Below, one piece after another: positions 1 to 8,024 of a stretch of DNA of 50,209 bases. The position numbers and the translations under genes were made by a program. Below the pieces are notes generated by a model, which was not told the DNA's origin, made no database searches, and saw nothing but the letters and a program-made list of their open reading frames with translations. Position 1 is the first letter of the stretch, and each line of letters opens with the position of its first letter. Source of the DNA: Saprospiraceae bacterium (GTDB taxonomy: Bacteria; Bacteroidota; Bacteroidia; Chitinophagales; Saprospiraceae); the NCBI GenBank assembly GCA_028285545.1, contig JANQPA010000099.1:1-50209 (forward strand). The letters are read 5' to 3'.

Positions 1-27
1 GCTGTTTAAATTTAATACTTCTGTTAA

Positions 28-129
28 TATGAGGCTGTTTTCCAGCTATATTTCGTTCCCAAAATACTCATTTAGCACTGCTAAACTCTGTTTTTGGGGC
101 CTCATCTAGCAGAAAAACAGCTCTCATAT
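28..129. repeat. imperfect palindromic intergenic element
   Basis: The outer arms ATGAGGCTGTTTT (from about 29) and AAAAACAGCTCTCAT (ending about 127) are complementary apart from a one-base bulge. An inner imperfect stem surrounds TTTAGCACTGCTAAA. The left arm starts with GAGGCTGT, as does the element at 5076. The rest of the 1-489 stretch is AT-rich and shows no gene or clear promoter. Confidence 0.5.
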
Positions 130-489
130 TATTCAAAAAACTAAATCTAAACGGCTTCTAAGAAAATTGAAATCCCAAACTTAAGAAATGTTTTATGGTG
201 ATGGCAAAATCAATTAATCAGAATTAGGGAATAATTACCTATTCGGGTCTGGTTTTTGAACAAATTGTGAACACTTGAAGCCAAAATCCCGTTGTACAAA
301 AGACATTATGGTTCATTTTTTAAGAAATTTGAGAAATATTTAACTTTTATTTCCTTTTACTGCAACCATTTTGTTAATAACTTCATCTATTATTTAGGAA
401 AAGAACATCCAAAATGTTAATTCATACGTATATATACTGAAATAACAATCCCAATAATTCCCTTCCCGGAGGGATTAAATCAAACAATC

Positions 490-1140
490 ATGAAAATTGT
501 CAAATTAATTTTGGTCGGAGCCTTGGTCCATTTTAGTCTTATTCTCCAAGCTCAAAACAGGATCATCACTTCAGTTTATCCGGGGACTGAATTGAAGGTC
601 GAGCGCGTGTATGATGGAAAAATTACCGCCTCCAACCAAATCCGCGAAACGGTATATTACGATAATGGCATGGTTTGGATGGAAGGTATTTTCAGTGAAG
701 ACGCAAAAATCCAGCGTTGGACATTCAGATATCCGAATGGCAATCCTTACTGGCAGGCTAGTACTGTTGATGGCAAACTGGAAGGAGAATATAAGCATTG
801 GTATGAGGATGGTCAGATTTCCGAAATAATTGAATTTAGAAACAACCGTGAAAACGGCAGAGCTGAATTTTATCACTCCAATGGCCAGCTGGCTATGAAA
901 GGCCTCTACAGCGAAGGTAAAATGATTGGCAACTGGCAGTTTTATGATCCTGTTGGTAAAACCATGAAAGAAAAATATTGGACCTGGTTGTTTTTTGACA
1001 CAGCAGATGTACGGATGCAAGGCTGGCTAAAAAATGGAAAGATGGACGGGAATTGGGAATATACAGAAACTGCAAACGCAGGCAGACCCTACAGACGTCA
1101 GTTTTCATTGAAATATCAAGATGGAGAACTTATCCAATAA
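490..1140 (+). CDS. secreted MORN-repeat (YwqK-like) protein
   Basis: The 216-residue product starts with a signal peptide (hydrophobic to about residue 20, ending near LQAQ). It then carries repeated MORN-type motifs, seen as YYDNGMVWMEG, YPNGNPYWQA, WYEDGQISEI, FYHSNGQLAMKG and WLKNGKMDGNW, each pairing an aromatic residue with xNGxxxxxG. Database pipelines often label such proteins YwqK-family antitoxins, but nothing here indicates a toxin-antitoxin function: no small toxin gene is adjacent and the protein is exported. MORN repeats usually form a beta-sheet scaffold. The role here is unknown, probably periplasmic or surface. It is a monocistronic gene followed by a strong hairpin. Confidence 0.85.
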   Translation: MKIVKLILVGALVHFSLILQAQNRIITSVYPGTELKVERVYDGKITASNQIRETVYYDNGMVWMEGIFSEDAKIQRWTFRYPNGNPYWQASTVDGKLEGEYKHWYEDGQISEIIEFRNNRENGRAEFYHSNGQLAMKGLYSEGKMIGNWQFYDPVGKTMKEKYWTWLFFDTADVRMQGWLKNGKMDGNWEYTETANAGRPYRRQFSLKYQDGELIQ

Positions 1141-1166
1141 AGTTTAATAAAGTCGATCTGAGGCTT

Positions 1167-1209
1167 TAATAAAGGGCTTGCAAAAATAAATTTTGCAAGC
1201 CCTTTATTA
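1167..1209 (+). terminator. hairpin terminator after the MORN gene
   Basis: A perfect 19-bp stem, TAATAAAGGGCTTGCAAAA paired with its complement, has a 5-base loop (1186-1190). It starts 27 bp after the stop. The A/T runs are inside the stem, so it could work in both directions. Confidence 0.85.
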
Positions 1210-1222
1210 TTAAATACCTCAT

Positions 1223-1246
1223 AAAAAAAGGCGGCTTAATGCCGCC
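1223..1246 (-). terminator. terminator for the minus-strand gene 1344-2573
   Basis: GGCGGC TTAAT GCCGCC (1230-1246) reads on the minus strand as a GC stem followed by seven T residues (1229-1223). It lies about 100 bp past the stop of the minus-strand gene. Confidence 0.8.
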
Positions 1247-1343
1247 AGAAAGTAATTTTATTACACCTGAAAACCCACTAGCTGGTAATTAATCACCAAA
1301 GCAGGATTACTTCTTATTATTCTTAGAATTAATATCTTTAATT

Positions 1344-2573
1344 TCAATTGGAATCATTGGGAGATTCTTCGGAAGTGAAGCTATAGTAATTTCTTTTGCT
1401 TATTTCAGTATCCCCAAGTCCCAGATCATTTTTTTTCCCATTATCTCCTATTCCCTTTCGTACGGGTGGACTTTGCTCGGAATACTTATTATGGAGTCTT
1501 ATTTCCTGAGTTTGGATAATGGTATTACGGCCACAACCTTGCTCAATAGTCCATTTGCGTTTAATGATGATCTCATTTTCCATTTTTTTCACATCATCGA
1601 CCCAGGACATTTTTACCGGACAAGATTTACCTTGCAAGGAAATTTGGTCATCAGAAGTAGCCCAATCTCCATCTCTATCGAATATAGGAAAACCAGTTTG
1701 CTCAGGAGAAGGAATTTCTTGCCGGTAACTGGCTTTAGAAGCGTCGACATCTAGAGGCATAAGGATTTGATCAGCTTCTATACCCTTTATTCCAATAAAC
1801 TGGGTAGCTTCAGAATAATTACCATTTTCATCAGTAGCGGACCAAATTCTTTGGATCACTGTTCGGACATTACTAAGAAACTGGAAATTACTTAGTTCAA
1901 TAATTCCTTGTTGATCCTGAAAAGTCGACTGAAAGAGCAGAGTAAAGGTATCACCGGCTTTCAAGCTTTGCGAAACAAAGTATCGATCCGGAATAATAGT
2001 ACTTTCCCCTGCTCTAACAGTAAACGAAAGATTGGAGCCCCCAACAATACTCCAGTCAAAGGTTATAAAGCCATCAGCAGGCACAACAACCGTTAAGGAA
2101 GTCATACTGCCAGGCATAACCTCAACAAGAGCTTTATTAGCCCCTTCAACTAATAGTGCATTGGGAGCTCCGGTGACATCTACCCCACCGTCACCTTTTA
2201 TCTTAGATTGTATCCAATTATCTTTTTGAAACCAGTTATCAAAACCCTTAACATGGCATCCTATCTCGAAATATTCGTCTACGTAGGATAGATCTGCAAT
2301 ATTTCCACATTGACTGTATACGTTCGGCATTGGAAGTTCATCCACCTCTAAGGCCTCTAAACAGTTAAGAAGTATATGATTGAAAGAAAATACAGGTTTG
2401 CATTCTCCTAAGGTATTATTTAAAACTTGAGGATTTAGTATGTGGGAGGCGTCAATATCTTGTTGATATTCATTTTGCTCTGCTTTCAATGCAGATATAG
2501 AAATCATACATAAAAACAGGGTTATTGACATTAATTTATTGCAGATATTTAAGCGACTGTATATAATACTCAT
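1344..2573 (-). CDS. unknown secreted protein
   Basis: This is a 409-residue secreted protein of unknown function. The N-terminus has a charged stretch (RLNICNK) and a hydrophobic segment ending ALKA, consistent with a signal peptide. A second Met sixteen codons in (2528) could be the real start, because a TAAATTTG (-7-like) element lies directly before the first ATG. The middle (about residues 125-230) is Gly/Val-rich and beta-like. The segment RIWSATDENGNYSEATQFI resembles the HYR-like extracellular modules common in Saprospiraceae proteins, and RKWTIEQGCG continues the pattern. No C-terminal T9SS sorting domain is visible; the tail is polar (EESPNDSN). Paired cysteines suggest disulfides outside the cytoplasm. 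It is transcribed alone. Confidence 0.75.
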   Translation of the reverse strand: MSIIYSRLNICNKLMSITLFLCMISISALKAEQNEYQQDIDASHILNPQVLNNTLGECKPVFSFNHILLNCLEALEVDELPMPNVYSQCGNIADLSYVDEYFEIGCHVKGFDNWFQKDNWIQSKIKGDGGVDVTGAPNALLVEGANKALVEVMPGSMTSLTVVVPADGFITFDWSIVGGSNLSFTVRAGESTIIPDRYFVSQSLKAGDTFTLLFQSTFQDQQGIIELSNFQFLSNVRTVIQRIWSATDENGNYSEATQFIGIKGIEADQILMPLDVDASKASYRQEIPSPEQTGFPIFDRDGDWATSDDQISLQGKSCPVKMSWVDDVKKMENEIIIKRKWTIEQGCGRNTIIQTQEIRLHNKYSEQSPPVRKGIGDNGKKNDLGLGDTEISKRNYYSFTSEESPNDSN

Positions 2574-3205
2574 ACAAATTTAATTTAACTCCATAATTAT
2601 GACGGCAAGTTTTGCAAGTGGTAACTGTAGTAAAGGTCAAATGAGTTAAATTGCTCAGATGTTAATACCTGATTGCAGTAGGAATAGAATTAAATTTGTA
2701 GGAAATATTATCGGAATGCAATAAATACAGCATTGACAATGCTATGGCAAAAGTAATGATAGTAGTCATGGGATTATGTATTAAACGGTTTAAGGGATGT
2801 AAATTTTAATGTTTAAATCGGAACGTTTTTACTATCGTTCATCGACAAAGATATTATTTATCCATATTAGATACATACCAGAAAGGGGGTAATTTTTAAA
2901 TTTTTTTTATTATAATATGTTTACTTGCCTCTAATTCAGCTCTTTACCTCACAAATTTAAGGTTATATGTATGGTAATCAATGTTAATTAAATTAATATT
3001 TTTTTAATAATTGTTTTAACTATCTAAAAATACATCAGTGGGTCTGAACAAATTTTCCTTCAAAACACCATAAAATTGAATAAAAACCTCTTAACATATT
3101 CAATTATTAACCTATATATAAAAGAAACGAAATAGCCTGCCACAATCCCTAAACTATTCTCCTAAAAGCTTGTTCATTACACAATTAATATCCAAAGCTA
3201 TTTTT
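2574..3205. other. AT-rich gap between divergent genes
   Basis: This 630-bp stretch separates two divergently transcribed genes. It is very AT-rich with long T and A runs (about 2890-3010). A TAAATTTG-type -7 element on the minus strand (2575-2582) abuts the upstream gene. I see no credible ORF, RNA gene or repeat in the rest. Confidence 0.5.
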
Positions 3206-3676
3206 ATGATCGTTAAAAAAAAGATGTGGGAACAGTGGATAGACCATCCATTGCCAGAAGTTTGGTCCTTTTTTTCCAGGCCCGAAAACTTAAATGATAT
3301 TACTCCGGAAGAGGTTTCTATTGAAATATTATCAGATATCAAGGGCATGACAATGCATAGAGGGATGATCATCCAGTATAACATCGCTCCTTTGTTAGGA
3401 ATTAAGATGAATTGGGTAACTGAAATAACCCAAATCGAAGAGCAGCATTATTTTATTGATGAGCAAAGATTTGGCCCTTATGCTTTCTGGCATCATCAGC
3501 ATTGGTTTGAAGAAAAAGATGGGGGTACTCAAATGAAAGACATCCTCCACTACAAAGTACCTTATGGCATAATAGGAACCATTGCCAACTCTCTATTCGT
3601 AGAAAATAAGGTCAATAAGATCTTTGAATTCAGAGAACAAACAATAAATAAACTGTGGCCTAGCTCTAAATACTGA
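3206..3676 (+). CDS. SRPBCC-family ligand-binding protein
   Basis: A 156-residue soluble protein of the SRPBCC (START/Bet v1-like) fold, most similar to the cyclase/dehydrase-like subgroup (COG4276 type). Evidence is the opening W-x-x-x-PLPEVWSFFSRPENLNDITPE, which matches the helix-grip entry motif, then GMTMHRGMIIQY and ITQIEEQHYFIDEQRFGPYAFWHHQHWFE. The family binds hydrophobic ligands; the ligand is unknown here. The ATG at 3206 is preferred over the one at 3170 because family members begin just before the first beta strand. The 3' end overlaps the convergent MATE gene by 11 bp, so no terminator separates them. Confidence 0.8.
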   Translation: MIVKKKMWEQWIDHPLPEVWSFFSRPENLNDITPEEVSIEILSDIKGMTMHRGMIIQYNIAPLLGIKMNWVTEITQIEEQHYFIDEQRFGPYAFWHHQHWFEEKDGGTQMKDILHYKVPYGIIGTIANSLFVENKVNKIFEFREQTINKLWPSSKY

Positions 3677-5051
3677 TCTTTTTCCAGTTTCCTTTTCGAA
3701 AAATGATTATTGCAATAATTGCCAGCGCGGTTTCACTAGCAGCAATTGCCCAACAAACACCGGCTAATCCCATTCCCAGGTTAACACTTAAAAAATAACT
3801 TAGCGGGATTTCCATGAGCCAAAAACAAAATAGATTAATGAACATAGGTGTTCGGGTATCTCCTGCTCCGTTAAAGGATTGGTTTATCACCATCCCATAG
3901 GCAAAAAACACATAACCGACGCAAATAATCCTTAGACTAAGCACCCCTGCCTCGATTACATTAGGGACATCTGTAAAAAACATCATAAAGGGGCGTGCGA
4001 AAATGAAAAAGATTATCGACACTGAAAGCAAAAAGATCATATTATAGAAGGCAGCCTTCCAAACAGATATTTCCGCTCGTTCTGGTTGCTGGGCACCAAG
4101 ATTTTGTCCTACTAAAGTGGCAGCGGCATTAGCTAATCCCCAGGCCGGAAGAATCGTAAAAATAATCATCCGGATGGCAATGGTGTATCCGGCAATGGAT
4201 TCACTCCCAAACTTGGCGATAATGCGCATTAAAAAAATCCAGCTGGCTGAAGCAATAAAAAACTGCATGGTTCCAGAAGCACCTATATTGATCAACTTGC
4301 TTATTATTTCCCAATTGGGCCTAAGATGTTTAAGCAGTATTTTTATTATGCCCCAACCTCTTAAGAGAATAAAAAGTTGAAACAATACACCCAGTCCACG
4401 GCCAATACTAGTAGCCACTGCTGCTCCAGTAACGCCAAGCTCTGGGAATGGACCTATTCCAAAAATGAATAGAGGATCTAATATGATATTAATAATATTG
4501 GCTACCCATAAAGAGGCCATGGCCAGATTAGCATCACCTGCTCCTCGGAATATTCCATTCAACAAAAACAATAGCATGATCACTACATTGGTACCCAGTG
4601 CAATTTTGGTGTACCACACCCCTTCCGCAATTAATTCTTCACTGCCTCCCATCAATCGGAGAATATCCCCAGCAGTCAAAAATCCAGTGATCCCAATAAC
4701 AACAGAAAAAATTACACCTATAATAATGGCCTGAACAGCAGCTTTTGAAGCCCCTTCCGGGTTTTTTTCGCCAATTCGTCGGGCTACTATTGCTGTGGCA
4801 GCCATACTCAAACCGATGGCTACAGAATAAACCAGGGTAATTACGGACTCGGTTAATCCGACCGTAGATACGGCATTAACACTTACTTGGGATACAAAAA
4901 ATACATCAACAACGGCAAATAAGGATTCCATGACCATTTCCAGGATCATGGGAATTGATAAGTAAACGATAGCTCTATTAATACTTCCACTGGTAAAGTT
5001 TTTCTCTTTACCCTGGATGGCTTCTTTTATAATTCGGAAAACTCTCGACAT
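3666..5051 (-). CDS. MATE family efflux transporter
   Basis: A 461-residue inner-membrane protein with about 12 hydrophobic segments and typical MATE sequence features: an N-terminal amphipathic stretch then INRAIVYLSIPMILEMVMES, a duplicated six-helix architecture, and motifs such as GAGDANLAM in the first half and NGAGDTRTPM in the second. Members export cationic drugs or metabolites using a Na+ or H+ gradient. The length is normal for the family. The substrate cannot be read from sequence. It is divergent from the ECF sigma gene, with a large hairpin element between the two starts. Confidence 0.92.
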   Translation of the reverse strand: MSRVFRIIKEAIQGKEKNFTSGSINRAIVYLSIPMILEMVMESLFAVVDVFFVSQVSVNAVSTVGLTESVITLVYSVAIGLSMAATAIVARRIGEKNPEGASKAAVQAIIIGVIFSVVIGITGFLTAGDILRLMGGSEELIAEGVWYTKIALGTNVVIMLLFLLNGIFRGAGDANLAMASLWVANIINIILDPLFIFGIGPFPELGVTGAAVATSIGRGLGVLFQLFILLRGWGIIKILLKHLRPNWEIISKLINIGASGTMQFFIASASWIFLMRIIAKFGSESIAGYTIAIRMIIFTILPAWGLANAAATLVGQNLGAQQPERAEISVWKAAFYNMIFLLSVSIIFFIFARPFMMFFTDVPNVIEAGVLSLRIICVGYVFFAYGMVINQSFNGAGDTRTPMFINLFCFWLMEIPLSYFLSVNLGMGLAGVCWAIAASETALAIIAIIIFRKGNWKKISI

Positions 5052-5075
5052 GGGTTAGTGCATGGTTTTTATTAA

Positions 5076-5220
5076 GAGGCTGTCTCATCCGTAGGGATTC
5101 GCCAGCCAATTAGATTCTTTTAGGAGTAGTTTTCCTGAAAAAAACTTTGTTTTTTTCAGGAAAACTACTCCTAAATAAAATATTCTTGGGCGTTGAATCC
5201 GTACGGATGAGACGCCCTCC
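5076..5220. repeat. long nested hairpin element (MITE-like) between divergent starts
   Basis: The outer arms GAGGCTGTCTCATCCGTA (5076) and the matching TACGGATGAGACGCCCTC (ending 5219) are near-complementary and continue with GGATTC pairing. The inner stem is a perfect 25 bp (5121-5145 with 5149-5173) around a TTT loop. The whole 145-bp unit could fold as one hairpin. The GGCTGTCTCATCC core recurs at 11190 and 28699. It lies upstream of both flanking genes, so it is not a simple terminator. No transposase is present. Confidence 0.75.
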
Positions 5221-5327
5221 TTGAATACCTACATATTATCCCTAAAAAGTGGAAATAAGTTCCATTAAGTAAAAAAACTTATCTTTCTTTTAAAGTAAAA
5301 TCCGTATTGGTTCGTCTTTTATTATTA

Positions 5328-5906
5328 ATGGAAGATTCTATCACTTCGAAAAATATGGCTGAACAACGCGAAAATATCATTAACCGGGCGATGAAAAATT
5401 ACGGACAAGGGCTGTTCCGTTTCATCAGAGGCAGAGTAAATACCAATGCCGATGCGGAAGATATTTTTCAGGATGTTTGGTATCAATTTAGTAAAGTCGT
5501 AGAAACCAATCCCATTGAGCAAATCAGTAGCTGGCTCTTCAGAGTAGCTAGAAATCGGGTTACCGATAATTATCGTAAAATGAAACCTGAACTCCTGGAG
5601 GACTTTGCTTATGAAGATGAGGAAGGGGACACCGTATTCAGAGAAATTCTAATGGCTGATTTTAATACTCCAGAAACCGAAACTTTACGGGAATTATTCT
5701 GGGAAGAGTTATTTGAAGCCTTAGATGAACTACCAGAAAAACAGAGAGATGTATTTATATGGAATGAACTAGAAGATCAGACATTCCAGGAAATTTCAGA
5801 TAGAACAGGGGATAATATCAAAACCTTAATTTCCAGAAAAAGATACGCCGTACAGTTTTTGCGCAAACGCCTTGAAACGATGTACGAAGAATTTTTGAGT
5901 TATTAA
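5328..5906 (+). CDS. ECF-type RNA polymerase sigma factor
   Basis: A 192-residue sigma-70 family protein of ECF size. Region 2 is visible in FRFIRGRVNTNADAEDIFQD (core binding and -10 recognition). Region 4 is visible in ELPEKQRDVFIWNELEDQTF followed by an HTH (EISDRTGDNIKTLISRKRYA). There is an acidic linker (YEDEEGDT). A TTG 21 bp upstream would extend the frame, but the ATG at 5328 is more likely, and a further ATG at 5355 (MAEQ) is also plausible. No recognisable anti-sigma factor follows; the next gene, after a microsatellite, encodes a small membrane protein that may be its partner (inference only). Confidence 0.9.
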   Translation: MEDSITSKNMAEQRENIINRAMKNYGQGLFRFIRGRVNTNADAEDIFQDVWYQFSKVVETNPIEQISSWLFRVARNRVTDNYRKMKPELLEDFAYEDEEGDTVFREILMADFNTPETETLRELFWEELFEALDELPEKQRDVFIWNELEDQTFQEISDRTGDNIKTLISRKRYAVQFLRKRLETMYEEFLSY

Positions 5907-5909
5907 GTT

Positions 5910-5965
5910 GGTAGAAGGTAGAAGGTAGAAGGTAGAAGGTAGAAGGTAGAAGGTAGAAGGTAGAA
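5910..5965 (+). repeat. GGTAGAA x8 tandem repeat
   Basis: Eight perfect copies of the 7-mer GGTAGAA start three bases after the sigma factor stop and end about 90 bp before the next start. Complementary TTCTAC-rich sequence follows (about 5990-6012), so the RNA could fold back. Copy number is likely unstable. Confidence 0.95.
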
Positions 5966-6058
5966 GGAAAATATTGAAAAATTTAGGTCTTTCTACTTTA
6001 TACATTCTACATTATACTATAAGAATATTAATTTTAACATCCATAAAGAAACGAACAT

Positions 6059-6394
6059 ATGTATAATCAATATAGAGGTAGAGGTCCGGGGTTCCATCCT
6101 TTGAAGATTTTGTTCTTCCTTTTAGTGATGGCAGCTTTTATTTTAGTCGCCGGATGGGTGGTGATGTTCTTATGGAATGCGATACTAACGGAAGTGACCA
6201 GTGTAAAGCCCTTAAGTTATATCCAGGCTATTGGTTTACTCATTTTATCAAAAATCTTATTTGGCGGTTTTCGATTTGGCTCTCCGATGCGCAAAAGAGG
6301 ACATTCTAAAAGAAGATATTGGAAGGAAAAATGGATGAATATGAGTGAGGAAGAAAAGGCTGCCTTTAAGGAAAAATGGAAGAAAAAGTGTTGA
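6059..6394 (+). CDS. small two-helix membrane protein with basic tail
   Basis: 111 residues. The N-terminus is Gly/Arg-rich (YRGRGPGFHP), followed by two hydrophobic segments (about residues 17-43 and 55-70) separated by a short loop. The cytoplasmic tail is strongly charged (KRRYWKEKWMNMSEEEKAAF then KEKWKKKC). The SEEEKAAFKEKW stretch looks helical. I do not recognise a named family. Its position downstream of an ECF sigma gene suggests a functional link, but there is no zinc-binding anti-sigma motif. The ATG at 6059 has a weak ribosome-binding context, which is usual for Bacteroidota. Confidence 0.75.
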   Translation: MYNQYRGRGPGFHPLKILFFLLVMAAFILVAGWVVMFLWNAILTEVTSVKPLSYIQAIGLLILSKILFGGFRFGSPMRKRGHSKRRYWKEKWMNMSEEEKAAFKEKWKKKC

Positions 6395-6398
6395 TCCC

Positions 6399-6686
6399 CT
6401 ATCCTTCGATTTTTAAATTATAATTAAAGGCACTACATTCCGGGCATTCCATTGCTTCTTGATCCAATTCTGAAAAATCACAATTGACACATTGACCGTA
6501 TTCAGCATTTAAGTGCAAAACAACAGCTTTTGAATCAGCTAGCCCTATGTTTAATTTATTATAAATGGTTTGAATGGCACGCATTTTTTGTCCTGATTGA
6601 ATTTGTCCAAGAACTTCTACTTGATGTTCTTTCAACAAGTTCAAATCTACTATTTCCCATCCACATCGCTTACAATGTTTGTTCAT
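6399..6686 (-). CDS. small zinc-ribbon protein with L7/L12-like helix motif
   Basis: A 95-residue protein with three CxxC knuckles: CKRC near the N-terminus, CVNC (about residues 66-69) and CPEC (about 81-84). The last two probably form one zinc ribbon and the first may pair within a dimer or an extra site. Between them, KMRAIQTIYNKLNIGLADSKAVVLHL resembles the C-terminal domain motif of ribosomal protein L7/L12 (a helix followed by GLGLKEAK-like residues). The convergent neighbour stops four bases away. Function unknown; it may contact translation or nucleic acid. The family resemblance is my inference from the motif. Confidence 0.75.
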   Translation of the reverse strand: MNKHCKRCGWEIVDLNLLKEHQVEVLGQIQSGQKMRAIQTIYNKLNIGLADSKAVVLHLNAEYGQCVNCDFSELDQEAMECPECSAFNYNLKIEG

Positions 6687-6794
6687 TTTAGCTATTGATT
6701 GATAAATTCACCACTAATATGAGCCATCCTAAAATATCGAAGACTAGCAAATAATCTTGGTTTAGTTAAAATAGAGGGAAATAAATTGAAATAT

Positions 6795-6812
6795 GTCCGC
6801 CTGAGGCGGGAC
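6795..6812. repeat. short GC palindrome (CCGCCTGAGGCGG type)
   Basis: GTCCGCCTGAGGCGGGAC forms a GC-rich hairpin in AT-rich DNA. A variant, CCGCCTGAGGTGG, forms the loop region of the hairpin at 11171-11241. Confidence 0.6.
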
Positions 6813-6881
6813 GAAATAAGGTTGAAATAATTTGTTTTAGTATTAGGACAATATATTTCTATCATATTTCTACTTTATCTC

Positions 6882-6912
6882 GCACTTTTTAGGCCAAGGG
6901 CCTAAAAAGTGC
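6882..6912. terminator. hairpin downstream of the hydrolase gene
   Basis: A perfect 14-bp stem, GCACTTTTTAGGCC with its complement, around an AAG loop. It lies 55 bp past the minus-strand stop at 6968. No clean T tract follows on that strand, so a terminator role is likely but not certain. Confidence 0.6.
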
Positions 6913-6967
6913 TTATTTCCCTAAAATTAGGAATAACTCATATTTGTAGTAATGAAAAATACATAAT

Positions 6968-7966
6968 TTAGTGCTTTTTAAATGGAAACCCTTGATCTCC
7001 ATTTACCTTATTCAACCACTGAAATAACTCAAACTCGTATTTACGCTCAGAAACATTATGCCCTTCCCCTGCCAATTGGAGAATTTCATAAACTTTCCCT
7101 TGCTGCTTTAGTTTTTTTAGCCTTTCAATGCTTTTTTCAACAGGCCCTAACTGGTCAAGAGCTGAATCCCCAAAAATCCAAAATATTGGCATCTGAATCT
7201 TTTGCAAATAGGGAACTGGGTCAAAATCTACAATACTTGCATACCAAAGCCTATACTCTACTAACCAGTTTTCAAAAGGATCCGTTCCAGGATACACTCT
7301 TGCAAACCAGTCTTTATTTTTATTTTTCTCAAAAAGTTGAGTGAAATTATCCGGTGAATTGGGGTCAGAATTATTTTTTCCTTCTACTAACTGTATATTT
7401 TGGGCTTCTGCAATGGCCTCCTTTGAAAATCCTTCCCTTTTCAGTCTGGCAGATCGTTCAAAAATACGGTCTTCTCCAACCGTACTAACCGAAGCAGATC
7501 GAATGATCATAAAATTTATTTTCTCTGTCTTTGAAGCAGCTAATGGTGCCACCCATCCGCCTTCGCTACTGGCATGTATTCCGATTTTGGAATCGTCAAT
7601 TTCCTGCAATGAAGAAAGATAGTGTACAGCAGCAACTACATCTCCGGCTAAGTCTTTGAAGTTGAATCTATTCCAGTCTTTGTCTTGGCCATCTGATTTT
7701 CCTGTTCCTCTTTTATCATAAATCAGAGCAGCATATCCAATAGAGGCCATCCACTTTGCACTATAGCTACTATTCTTTCTGGTCTCTGGTCCAGAACCAT
7801 GAACGAAAACTACTGCCGGAAAAGGGCCTTTTCCTTTAGGCAAGTAGAGTGTCCCGTTTAGAGTAATATCCCCATTATTAAAACTTACTTTCTTTTTTTC
7901 AATAGCCCATAATTGGGCTGTCAATACCATAGATAAAAAAACAGTCAGAAAGATCTCAAATTTCAT
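6968..7966 (-). CDS. secreted alpha/beta hydrolase
   Basis: A 332-residue exported hydrolase of the dienelactone-hydrolase/S9-like type. The start at 7966 gives a clean signal peptide (MKFEIFLTVFLSMVLTAQLWA); the ATG ten codons earlier would add a polar stretch. Core features are FVHGSGPETR (oxyanion region), YDKRGTGKSDG, and the nucleophile elbow HASSEGGW with Ser at about residue 134, where the usual GHSxGG has Ala-Ser in place of Gly-His. A late acid region (GDSALDQLGP) and GEGHNV for the catalytic His follow. Family members cleave esters or peptides; the substrate is unknown. It lies just downstream of an AraC-type regulator on the same strand, separated by about 60 bp, so the two may be co-expressed. 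Confidence 0.88.
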   Translation of the reverse strand: MKFEIFLTVFLSMVLTAQLWAIEKKKVSFNNGDITLNGTLYLPKGKGPFPAVVFVHGSGPETRKNSSYSAKWMASIGYAALIYDKRGTGKSDGQDKDWNRFNFKDLAGDVVAAVHYLSSLQEIDDSKIGIHASSEGGWVAPLAASKTEKINFMIIRSASVSTVGEDRIFERSARLKREGFSKEAIAEAQNIQLVEGKNNSDPNSPDNFTQLFEKNKNKDWFARVYPGTDPFENWLVEYRLWYASIVDFDPVPYLQKIQMPIFWIFGDSALDQLGPVEKSIERLKKLKQQGKVYEILQLAGEGHNVSERKYEFELFQWLNKVNGDQGFPFKKH

Positions 7967-8024
7967 GTTCTCTTTTTGTTGGTTAAAAAGAGACAAAGAG
8001 CATGGTCTGGTAATTTATATCGAC

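Noticed and set aside
490-1140. Toxin-antitoxin function for the YwqK-like protein
   Set aside because: The protein is secreted and no toxin partner is adjacent; the name is inherited from database labels for MORN repeats.
5910-5965. GGTAGAA repeat as CRISPR or origin iterons
   Set aside because: A uniform 7-bp microsatellite without spacers and without DnaA boxes or a replication gene nearby.
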